A program made the position numbers and the translations under genes. This document shows, piece after piece, positions 28,301-36,326 of a stretch of 64,000 nt of DNA; positions within the stretch are counted from its first letter, which is position 1, and each line of letters opens with the position of its first letter. The DNA is from CAVVFX01 sp963747535 (GTDB taxonomy: Bacteria; Acidobacteriota; Terriglobia; Bryobacterales; Bryobacteraceae): assembly GCA_963747535.1 (NCBI GenBank), contig CAVVFX010000013.1, positions 1-64,000 of the forward strand, given 5' to 3'. The notes beneath the pieces were generated by a model. It was given only the letters and a program-made list of their open reading frames with translations. It was not told the DNA's origin and searched no databases.

Positions 28301-28675
28301 CACGTCGGCCTGTACGGTCACGGAGTCGGTTTGGCTGCCGACTTGTAACTTGAGATTCACCTCGATGCTGACGTCGGTATTCAGCGGATTATTGTCCACC
28401 ACTTCGGTCTTGAAACCCGGCGCTTCCGCGGTGACGCGATACCTCCCGGTGGGCAGATTGGCGACCACATAGTTGCCGGTCTCATTAGTAGTGGTCATGC
28501 GTCTCAGGCCGGTGTCCTGATCCATGACCGTAATGTTGACTCGCGGGACCGCCGCGCCGGCCGAATCCGTGAGTTGACCGGATATGGTCTGATTGAGGTT
28601 GTTTTGCGCGATCAGGCCGGCCGCGGCAGCCAGGCCGAGGAGCACGAAAATCACACAGTCTTGAGCACGAGACAT
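25305..28675 (-). pseudogene. Oar-like TonB-dependent receptor, one frameshift and one stop
   Basis: Large outer-membrane receptor typical of Acidobacteriota, about 1,120 codons. After the signal peptide there is a carboxypeptidase-regulatory repeat (ISGQLTDSAGAAVPRVNITV), a plug with LQLNGRNFPELLQLLPG, and a long barrel. Two lesions are visible: near 27970 one T is missing, so the frame leaves at FSAE and resumes at VVNMAIKSG; and at 25551-25553 an in-frame TAG stands between FIPR and INLNGSVQKTF, where CAG would be expected. Everything else is intact. It would import a glycan or nutrient across the outer membrane, perhaps for the neighbouring hydrolases. Confidence 0.85.
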
Positions 28676-28816
28676 GGGCCCAAAATCCCCTTTTTCTTCT
28701 TCGACCCGATCACCCGCAGGGTCAGCAAACTTCCTGGCGAATACTATATCAGGAGGGACGGAAGCGTCCTGGCGAGGCCCGGCCGTACCGCCGGCTGACG
28801 CGTGCGGCTCGGAAAC

Positions 28817-29125
28817 CTAGAAACGGAAGTGCAGGGCAGGTTGCAAGCGGCGAGCATTGATGCCGTCCATCCGGCCGTGAGCTTAATTGGCGCTGTCAGA
28901 AGTGTGGTGGCAGTGATGGCCGTCGCGCTATAAAAGGTGTCGTTAAAACCGTCGTAGTTCGAGTGGTTGAACATGGCAAAGTCTCCAATCGGCGTTTGCA
29001 GCCGAAGCGCTCGGTCAGGCGGAACTCACGCGACACGCGCAGCGAAAGGGTCGTTCGCGAACTGATGAATTCGGAGATGGGCCGTCCGGCGTCGTTGATT
29101 TCGATTGCGCTGAACAGGCAGCCCC
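28817..29125 (-). pseudogene. C-terminal relic of a second TonB-dependent receptor
   Basis: Not a single open frame. Reading across two single-base shifts gives about 100 codons of a typical Oar-family barrel end: EINDAGRPISEFISSRTTL, RVSREFRLTERFG, DFAMFNHSNYDGFNDTFY and a final RRLQPALHFRF with stop at 28817-28819. The terminal Phe and the FNHSNY block are hallmarks of these barrels. The rest of the gene is missing. It lies head to head with the N-terminal relic at 29219. Confidence 0.6.
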
Positions 29126-29218
29126 CAGTTTTTCGATCGCTTGCGAATGTGTTAAGAGGGTTTTAACGTTGTTGCCGCGGCTGACTGGTGATACGTTTGA
29201 GCTTACACAAGGAGGTTT

Positions 29219-30096
29219 ATGAAATCGTCGGCAGTATCTTCTCTGGTTCTGTCGTTGGCGTGGCTGACCGCGTTGCCGCTGGCCGCGCAAAGCACCGGCT
29301 CGATCGTGGGTCAGGTGACCGACCTGTCCGGCGCCTTAGCGGCGGGCGCCAAATAGTGGTGAAGAGCGTTGAGACGGGCGTGGAACGGCCCACCACCACC
29401 ACTTCCGAAGGCTACTACTCGGTTCCGTCCCTACCACCCGCCGACTACGTTGTTTCAGCCGTACTACCAGGATTCAAACAGGCCCTCTCGTCCGCGGCAA
29501 AAGTGGATACCACGGCGACCGTTCGTGTCGACCTGGTGTTGGTCCCCAAGATTCCAAGACTTCCGTCGAGGTAACCGCGCGGCCGTCCGCGCTCCAGACT
29601 GAAACCTCGATGACCGGCGATACGGTCACCGACAAGGAACTCGCCGACCTTCCTCTCAACGGGCGAAACACGCTCGCGCTGGCGATGACAGTTGCCGGCG
29701 TTCAGGGCGAAATGGGTTCGGACGAGGCCGGCATTGGCTACAACGTGCCGTCTCCCGGCTCCGGGCTCAGCGTGAACGGCGGAAGGCCGGGCATGATGGC
29801 TATCTTATCGGACGGCATGAACGCCACCAGTATTGCCTATTCCCGAGCGACGGTGACCTTCTCCCCGGACAACATCGAGGAGTTCCGCGTCATCACGTCC
29901 AGCTTCTCGGCCAAGTACGGTGTGACCGGGGGGCGGCATCGTGAGTTCGGTGAGCAAGAGTGGCGGGCAGGAGTATCACGGAAGCCTGTCATGGTTCACA
30001 CGCAATCCCGCGCTGACGGCGAGGACGTTCTACCAGCCCACGGCTTCGGGGATGCGGCGCAACGAGTTCGGCGCAACTATCGGCGGCCCTTCTTGA
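29219..30096 (+). pseudogene. N-terminal relic of an Oar-like TonB-dependent receptor
   Basis: Starts with a good ribosome site (AAGGAGG) and a signal peptide (LTALPLAAQ), then the carboxypeptidase-regulatory domain (GSIVGQVTDLSGA), a plug with ELADLPLNGRNTLALAM and the IEEFRVITSSFSAKYG block. The sequence changes frame at about 29340-29356, about 29545 and in the G6 run at about 29926-29933, and ends with a stop after EFGATIGGPS at 30096. About 290 codons remain; the barrel is missing. Confidence 0.75.
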
Positions 30097-30115
30097 GGTG
30101 AACGGACTATCCGAC

Positions 30116-30340
30116 ATGAGCGTGATGATCGACGTCAGACGTCGCCATCCGCGTGCTCCCATTGAGGAGATAGCGATCTCATGGCGATCAAAGACCCCGG
30201 ACGAGTTTCGCGCGTCGATCAAGGAGCGCAACCGCAGTAAGGTGGGCCGCATGGCGCGTCTCAAGGGGATGGCGGAGGAAGTGGCTACGCCTACCCCGAC
30301 GCTCGGCGAGTTGCCCGCCGAACACGCGGGCCCCGCGTGA
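30116..30340 (+). CDS. small basic hypothetical protein
   Basis: A 74-codon frame beginning MSVMIDVRRR, rich in Arg and Lys, with no recognised domain and no clear ribosome site. It begins 20 bases after the receptor relic and converges on the PIN toxin gene. It may be real or chance. Confidence 0.25.
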   Translation: MSVMIDVRRRHPRAPIEEIAISWRSKTPDEFRASIKERNRSKVGRMARLKGMAEEVATPTPTLGELPAEHAGPA

Positions 30341-30410
30341 CGCGTCCGGGTGACGACCCATCCTGGAATTCCATTTGTACCCGCTCCTCACCTACGGTGC
30401 AGCCGGATCC

Positions 30411-30845
30411 TCAGCCGAGAAGTTCGAGTAGCGCCAGTTCGTCCATGACGCGGATGTCTTCACGCACGCAGAACGCGACGACGTGAGGATCATAGAAATG
30501 CCGGTCCCTGACGCAGAGCACGTCGGCACCGGCAGCAACCGCCGTGTACAGGACGGCATCATCATTTGGGTCTAAGAGCACAACCGGCAAGCCGGTTTGT
30601 GGTTCGACAATGCGGGAGATGGAGCGCAGGAAATCCACGTGCCCGTGGATTTCGTCGCCGCTCAGTCCGAATAATTCCTGCATCCGCGGGTGACTCAACA
30701 CCTTGCCGACCTCCCCGAGAATGAATGGCGACAGCGCGATGATATGGTCCGGATGTGTTGCGAGATTGTCGATCAGCCGACGGGCGGGACCGTGAGAACG
30801 TTTTGTGGCGCGAACCAGGATGGACGCGTCGAACGTTATGATCAT
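30411..30845 (-). CDS. PIN-domain toxin (VapC-like RNase)
   Basis: A 144-aa protein of the PIN fold, most like the putative toxin group of PIN-family proteins. Acidic residues for metal binding are visible: Asp7 (ITFDASILV), Glu46 (FILGEVGKV), Asp93 with Asp96-Asp97 (LLDPNDDAVLYTA) and Asp114 (CVRDRHF). PIN toxins cleave RNA, often tRNA. Its start overlaps the stop of the upstream antitoxin-like gene by four bases, the usual antitoxin-first layout. Confidence 0.88.
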   Translation of the reverse strand: MIITFDASILVRATKRSHGPARRLIDNLATHPDHIIALSPFILGEVGKVLSHPRMQELFGLSGDEIHGHVDFLRSISRIVEPQTGLPVVLLDPNDDAVLYTAVAAGADVLCVRDRHFYDPHVVAFCVREDIRVMDELALLELLG

Positions 30846-31111
30846 TCGGCCTTATGTCGAACGGCATGCAGCGCCTCGTCAATCGCTGCATCAATATCCT
30901 CTTCCGGGACATCCTTGACGCGATCGGCCAACAGGTCGAGATGGTCCTGATACCGGCGAAATGCGCGCGCGCGCTCGTCTCCGGTCGGCGCATCCTTCAG
31001 AATCCGCGCGGGCCGGATCGTCAGGCTCTCCTCGTCGCTCAACGTCCTGCCGAGCAGGTTTTCGATTGCGACGCGTTGATTGGGAGATAGATCTTTGACG
31101 TGATGAACCAT
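30842..31111 (-). CDS. antitoxin partner of the PIN toxin
   Basis: An 89-aa acidic, mainly helical protein (SPNQRVAIENLLGRTLSDEE at the front; DVPEEDIDAAIDEALHAVRH at the end). It lies directly upstream of and overlaps a PIN toxin, which makes it the likely antitoxin. No ribbon-helix-helix or AbrB motif was recognised; the N-terminus resembles the short motif found in other PIN-associated antitoxins. Ribosome site AGAAGGAA. Confidence 0.75.
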   Translation of the reverse strand: MVHHVKDLSPNQRVAIENLLGRTLSDEESLTIRPARILKDAPTGDERARAFRRYQDHLDLLADRVKDVPEEDIDAAIDEALHAVRHKAE

Positions 31112-31138
31112 GGCCGGATTCCTTCTCTAAGGCACCTG

Positions 31139-31167
31139 ATACTAGCCTATCCCATCTGAATTGTCAC
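31139..31167 (-). promoter_or_regulatory. probable promoter of the PIN toxin-antitoxin pair
   Basis: On the minus strand GTGACA (31167-31162), 17 bases, then TAGTAT (31144-31139), 28 bases before the antitoxin start codon. Confidence 0.5.
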
Positions 31168-31521
31168 GATTTCGGTCGCGCTGGAAATACCATTGCTATC
31201 AGGCCGCACCGGACGGGCCCACGTCTTCCGGGATGCTCCATTTCTGCTCCATTAAGCGGAGGTTGAAGCAGGCTGTTGAAAACAGGGTGTTTTCTATCGC
31301 CTTCCATTGACACCGTAGACGCTAAAGTCCGTGTTTTCAATCTATGCTCAATTTCCCAAGCTGAACAGGCGGGTTCGAGCCCCGACCACGTTCCATCTTT
31401 TCAATGCTTTTCGCCAATCGTCAGTGCGTTAGATAGTCCTTTTCGGCAGCGTGAGTTGGCGGGCTGCTCATTGCAACGTCAATCGATCTGTGCACGGCGC
31501 TGATCCCGCTCGACGCCAATA
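31168..31521. other. intergenic region without a gene
   Basis: About 350 bases upstream of the toxin-antitoxin promoter and downstream of the GH3 stop. It has AGGCTGTTGAAAA near 31270, a sequence seen at the ends of some insertion sequences, and a tRNA T-arm-like stretch near 31371-31387. Neither is complete enough to annotate. Confidence 0.4.
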
Positions 31522-33678
31522 TCACTTTTCATAGGTCAATCCGAAGCCGAACTTGAATAGCGGATCCTCCAGATCGTGTGCGGCGTCAGCTGCCTGGGCG
31601 GTCACCGATGGCATGTCGCGCGGCATATCGTACGGCAACTTGCCGCCCGGTGCGTGCTTGCCGAAGACTACGTCGAGGAACGCGTCGTCGGTGATCCCAA
31701 ACGTCGCGACGACACCGGACACCTGTTCGATGAATTCGGTGAGAATCGTCGGCCGATCCATATCGACGCAGACGATGGTGGGAGTTCCGGATGCAGCCAG
31801 TTTCAGGACTTCGTCCAACTGTGCCTGGTTTGCCGATCCCGTATGGGCGAGGGTGTTGCCGATTACGGTTGGGACCGTGATCGCAGCGAACTCGCCAGCG
31901 CCGCGTGCCGCTTCCGGATTCACTCCGCGTCCGCCCGCACCCCGTGCGCCGGGCCCGCGCCCTCCTCCTCCGCCCCCGCCGAAGCCGAAACCGCCACCGA
32001 ACGGGTACACGATCGCAGGGGTCGTGATGCGGATCAGGGCCACATCCGCCTGCTTGAGATCATCCACGACGGTGCCATACCGGCCCGCCGCGATCCTGTC
32101 GAGGTTGGCAATGTAGATCTTCTTTTGCGACCTCACGGGCAGGACTTGGTTGGCGTTCTTCAGCAGCACAACACTTCGCACCTGCGCCCGAAGGCCGGCC
32201 GCGACGAATTCTTCTTTGCCGACCACCTGCTTCGCCTTCTCCGGATCCACATAGGGATTCTCGAACAGGCCCAGCTCGAACATGGCGGTGAGAATGCGGC
32301 GCGCCGAAACATCGATGCGCGCGGCCGGAATGCTGCCCTCCCGGACGCACTCGATCACGTACTTCGGATCGTTCTCGCTTAGGATCTGGTCGACTCCCGC
32401 AAGGACCATCGTTTTATGGCGCTCCTTTTGCGACAGGTGTTCGACGCCCCACGGCATGCTTCGCAACGTATCCGTGATCATGACTCCCTGAAAGTGAAGT
32501 TGGCCGCGAAGCAGGTCGGTCGCGATTGCTTTTGAGAAGTTCGCCCCTACCGTGTCCTTGCCGACCGGGATCATGTAGCCGCCCATGACCGCGCCGGTTC
32601 CGGCCTGAATGGCTGCTTTCCAGGGAATCAGGTGATACTCGAACTGATTCGCCGGGTAGATAGTCCACTTGCCGTATGCGTTGTGAGGGTCGTTTCCCTC
32701 CATCACGGGGCCGTCGCCCGGGAAGTGCTTGGTCACGGTCAGGACGCTCTCCGGACCAAGTTTCTTCCCCTGAAAGCCCTCGACATACGCGGTCACCAGT
32801 TTCGCGACCAAATCGGCGTCTTCACCAAATGTCCCGCTGATGCGATTCCAGCGCGGTTCGGTGGCGACGTCGGCCTGCGGGCATAGAATTACGCGAAGGC
32901 CCATTGCGCGCATCTCCTGCGCGGCGATGGAAGCGTATTCCCGGACCGCCGCGACATCGCCGATGGCTGCCAGTCCGAGTTGGCCAGGCCACTGGGAAAT
33001 CGCGGGCTTCGCATTCGGTCTGCTGGATTCTCCCGCCATCTCCACACCCATGAAGGAGCGCCGGATACCATTGCGCGGGTTGTCGCTGGGCGTCATCGGA
33101 ATACCTAGCCTCGAACCTTCGGCAATTTCCTGCAGGTTATTGATGAACTTCGCGGTTACCTCGGGCGTCTCGTTGCCGGGGCGGATCACGGCCCAGCGAA
33201 CGCCACGTTTCAGGATCAGCTCGCGTACGGGGGCCGCGTCGACCGACTCGACGTTGTAAGGATTCGTTGCGCCGCGGATGGCGCGCGCGATCCCGGTCGG
33301 TTGCGGGGCGCTGCTGCCCCGGCCGCCGCCTCCGAAGACGCCGATTGTCTCCAGCACCTCGCCGTTGGGCCCGGTTGCGCCCTGGATCGAGGCGTGGAAC
33401 ATTAACCCCGCCTTTTCTTCCAGCGTTATTTTGGAAACGAGGTCGGCCACGCGTTGCTCGATCGGAAGACGCCAGTCCTCATATTTGTCGAGCACACCGT
33501 TCCGATTGAGGTCTTTGAACGTATATCCACCGATTTTTAGCAAAGGCGCCGAACGCGCAATGACCACCGTTTGGGCAGCAGCAGCTTGAACGGGCTTGGG
33601 TCGGATACTTCGTCCGGCCAGCAGCAGGAGTGCGGCGGACAGTACTAAACCGATGATTCTTTTCTGCCGCGAGCGCAT
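31522..33678 (-). CDS. secreted glycoside hydrolase family 3 enzyme
   Basis: A 718-aa exported GH3 enzyme (beta-glucosidase or beta-xylosidase type). The start is set at ATG 33678 because it follows GGAGCGAAGG and opens a signal peptide; the open frame runs 85 codons further without similarity. The (beta/alpha)8 domain shows TVTKHFPGDG and the nucleophile Asp in GVMITDTLRSMPWG; the C-terminal alpha/beta sandwich follows. A Gly/Arg-rich insert (GFGGGGGGGRGPGARG) interrupts the sandwich. It would release terminal sugars in the polysaccharide locus. Confidence 0.9.
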   Translation of the reverse strand: MRSRQKRIIGLVLSAALLLLAGRSIRPKPVQAAAAQTVVIARSAPLLKIGGYTFKDLNRNGVLDKYEDWRLPIEQRVADLVSKITLEEKAGLMFHASIQGATGPNGEVLETIGVFGGGGRGSSAPQPTGIARAIRGATNPYNVESVDAAPVRELILKRGVRWAVIRPGNETPEVTAKFINNLQEIAEGSRLGIPMTPSDNPRNGIRRSFMGVEMAGESSRPNAKPAISQWPGQLGLAAIGDVAAVREYASIAAQEMRAMGLRVILCPQADVATEPRWNRISGTFGEDADLVAKLVTAYVEGFQGKKLGPESVLTVTKHFPGDGPVMEGNDPHNAYGKWTIYPANQFEYHLIPWKAAIQAGTGAVMGGYMIPVGKDTVGANFSKAIATDLLRGQLHFQGVMITDTLRSMPWGVEHLSQKERHKTMVLAGVDQILSENDPKYVIECVREGSIPAARIDVSARRILTAMFELGLFENPYVDPEKAKQVVGKEEFVAAGLRAQVRSVVLLKNANQVLPVRSQKKIYIANLDRIAAGRYGTVVDDLKQADVALIRITTPAIVYPFGGGFGFGGGGGGGRGPGARGAGGRGVNPEAARGAGEFAAITVPTVIGNTLAHTGSANQAQLDEVLKLAASGTPTIVCVDMDRPTILTEFIEQVSGVVATFGITDDAFLDVVFGKHAPGGKLPYDMPRDMPSVTAQAADAAHDLEDPLFKFGFGLTYEK

Positions 33679-33908
33679 TTCCTTCGCTCCTGAGATTTTG
33701 TGTGACATTGTGGAAACGATATCACGCGACGACGTGCCGACATACAGGGTGTTCCTATGAAGCCCAAGCCGTGAAGGGGAAGCCGCGCGGGAAGCAAGTC
33801 GCATCCTCGAAAGTCGTGGTAGATTCTGTCGGTTCGTCAATCTGGAAGTGGGCCCCATGCGGAACAGCGGGAAGTTGGAGACGCAACCCCCCTCCGAATG
33901 GATCCCGT

Positions 33909-34972
33909 CTACCGGCAGCCGGCGGTGAAGCACAGGTTTTTACTGAAGAACGGCATCACATGCTCCTGAAAGCGGACGGCCACTGCACTGGTGTGGGTGC
34001 CGGTGTAGATCTCGAAGTTGTTGGCGATGCCGTAGCTGCCCAGGATCTCATGCAGTTTCGTGGCGCCGGCGCGCAAACCGTCCTGATCGCCGACGTCGAT
34101 GGCGATGGCTCGATACTGTTTTAAGTTGGCAATGTACTAGATCGACGAAGGCCAGAGGCGCGTTGGCGGCCCATTTGGCGATGACGTCCTGTTGAACCAC
34201 GCCATCCTTGGTGGGCAGATCCAGGTAGAGTGGCGGATTCTTGGGATTGGGCGACCAGGCTGACGCGGACGCAAGCTGCGCGCGGAGACCGAAGGGCAGG
34301 CTTGCGGAATCGGCAGGCGTCTTCACGGCCGCGAGGGCATTCTCGCTCGCTGGATTCGCCGGACCCGCAGTGCGCGGCGCAAGGCAACACGGACTCATGA
34401 TGTAGATGCTGCCAAACACGTCCGGATGCTTCATGCCGGTCCGCGTCGCGCCGTAGCCGCCCATGGGATGGCCGCCAGTCCGCGGCTGGTGCGGTTGGAA
34501 ATCGTGCGGTACTGTGCGTCGATGTAGGCAACGATGTCGTGCGCGATGAATCTCTCGAAGTCGCCGGTCGTTACAGAACTCGAATACATCGACCCATTGT
34601 GCAGGGTCTTGGAATCAGGAAGCACGACATCATTTCGCGAGCGCCCTGAACGAATGCTCCCTCGATGGTTTGCGGGACGTGTATCTCCTTCGACCATTGT
34701 TCAGCTCCGATGGAATATCCATGCATGGCATAGACGACCGGATAGTGCCGGTCCTTTGCAGTCTGATAACTCGGCGGCAAAAAGACAATCACGTCGCGAT
34801 CCACACTGTTGCCCTCGAGATTGCCTTCAAGCGCCGCGCCGTGTATTTCGGTGTGCTCCACGGTCACTGGCTTCGCGTTGGGGATGGGCGCCGGGACTTC
34901 GGTTTGCACTTGCGCTGCCGATGAGAATGCCAGTCCGAGGCTGAGCAACGGGACCAAATGATTGGTTTGCAT
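33909..34972 (-). pseudogene. secreted esterase (CE1/esterase-D-like), decayed
   Basis: A signal peptide (LGLAFSSAAQ), then DVIVFLPPSYQTAKDRHYPVVYAMHGY, VVLPDSKTLHNGSMYSSS and DVFGSIYIMSPCCL, ending NNFEIYTGTHTSAVAVRFQEH with stop at 33909. The gene needs three frame changes, at about 34625, 34470 and 34135, each explained by one missing base. The nucleophile motif that should read GHSMGG reads GHPMGG (CCC for TCC), so the catalytic Ser is also lost. Inactive relic of a third esterase of this locus. Confidence 0.82.
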
Positions 34973-35047
34973 ACTGATTGTCTCCGTGCGAATATTATCG
35001 CGAAGTACAGGTTCTGATATGGTAATGAATCCAGGAGGTGGAGATCG

Positions 35048-36280
35048 ATGCGCGTCCTAACTCTTGCATTTGTGAGTTGTAGTCTTTGCTGGGGGCAGGT
35101 GGATGATTGCAAGCCCTCAGCTCTGAATATTCCAGGCGCTCCGTATCCGTGCGTTCATACCGACCGGAGCGTAACCCTCCGCGTGGCGGCTCCCGATGCC
35201 CAGAAGGTGCAGGTCCGTATGGGCGGGCCGCACGACATGCAGCGCGGCTCGGACGGCCTGTGGATGGTGACTACGCCACCGCAGGTTGTCGGGTTTCACT
35301 ACTACACGATCGTTGTCGATGGCGCGTTGATGGCGGATCCGGCGACGCGGACGTTCTTCGGGTCGGGGTGGGACAACAGCGGGATCGAGATTCCCGAGTC
35401 CGAGGCGGATGCGGCTTACTACTCTCCGAAAGACGTGCCACATGGCGAGGTCAGCCAGCGCTGGTATTTCTCCAAGGTCACGGGCGAGTGGCGACGGTGC
35501 TATGTATACACGCCTCCGGGCTATGACGGATCACGGTCACGCTACCCGGTTCTCTACCTGCTCCATGGCTGGGGTGAAAACGAGCAGGGCTGGCACACGC
35601 AGGGTCGCGCGGATCTGATCATGGACAACCTCATCGCGGAGAAGAAGGCCAAGCCGATGCTCATCGTGATGGACAACCTGAACGCGGTGAAGCCGGGAGA
35701 AGATGCCGGTCTCTATGCAGCGCGCAGCATCATCGCCCGGCGCTCGATGGCGGATGTTCCACCACCAATAGGGGCCCGGCCCGCAGGCAGCGCAACAGGC
35801 GCCCCCGCGGGAGCCGCCCGACCGGGATTCCCCGCGAACTGGGGCAGCGTCTTCACGGAGATGCTGCTCAACGACCTGATCCCCATGATCGAGAAGACAT
35901 ATCGTGTCGCGCCGGGTCGCGAGAATCGCGCGATGGCCGGTTTGTCGATGGGTGGGATGCAGTCGTTCCAGACGGTTTTGGAGAACCTCGATAAGTTTGC
36001 CTACCTCGGCGGCTTCAGCGGCAGCAGTGGCGGACGGGGCGGATTCGATGCAAAGACCTCGAATAACGGTGTCTTTGCGAATGCGGAAGTGTTCAACAAG
36101 AAGATGAAGGTCCTTTTTCTGGGAATCGGTTCGGTGGAGGGTCCGGGCACCAGGACTTTCAGCGATCAGTTGACCGCGGCCGGGATCAAGAACGTCTATT
36201 TCGAGTCGCCTGGTACGGCGCACGAGTGGCTGACATGGCGGCGGTGTCTGAACGATTTTGCGCCAAGGCTTTTCCGGTGA
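35048..36280 (+). CDS. secreted carbohydrate esterase (CE1, feruloyl/acetyl type)
   Basis: A 410-aa exported protein: signal peptide to about residue 17, an N-terminal immunoglobulin-like domain (about 35-125), then an alpha/beta hydrolase with YPVLYLLHGWGENE, the nucleophile Ser300 in GLSMGG and a C-terminal His in GTAHEWLTW. CE1 enzymes with this layout remove feruloyl or acetyl groups from arabinoxylan. A Pro/Ala/Gly-rich insert lies at about 238-262. Strong ribosome site AGGAGGTGGAG. The next gene, GH51, follows on the same strand. Confidence 0.9.
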   Translation: MRVLTLAFVSCSLCWGQVDDCKPSALNIPGAPYPCVHTDRSVTLRVAAPDAQKVQVRMGGPHDMQRGSDGLWMVTTPPQVVGFHYYTIVVDGALMADPATRTFFGSGWDNSGIEIPESEADAAYYSPKDVPHGEVSQRWYFSKVTGEWRRCYVYTPPGYDGSRSRYPVLYLLHGWGENEQGWHTQGRADLIMDNLIAEKKAKPMLIVMDNLNAVKPGEDAGLYAARSIIARRSMADVPPPIGARPAGSATGAPAGAARPGFPANWGSVFTEMLLNDLIPMIEKTYRVAPGRENRAMAGLSMGGMQSFQTVLENLDKFAYLGGFSGSSGGRGGFDAKTSNNGVFANAEVFNKKMKVLFLGIGSVEGPGTRTFSDQLTAAGIKNVYFESPGTAHEWLTWRRCLNDFAPRLFR

Positions 36281-36326
36281 TTGGCGAGAATCGCCTACAC
36301 GAAGACATACACTCGTTGATGTCATC

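Noticed and set aside
31371..31400. tRNA-like T-arm (GGGTTCGAGCCCCG) followed by CCACGTTCCA
   Set aside because: No matching 5' acceptor, D-arm or anticodon stem was found upstream, so neither a tRNA gene nor a firm attachment site can be claimed.
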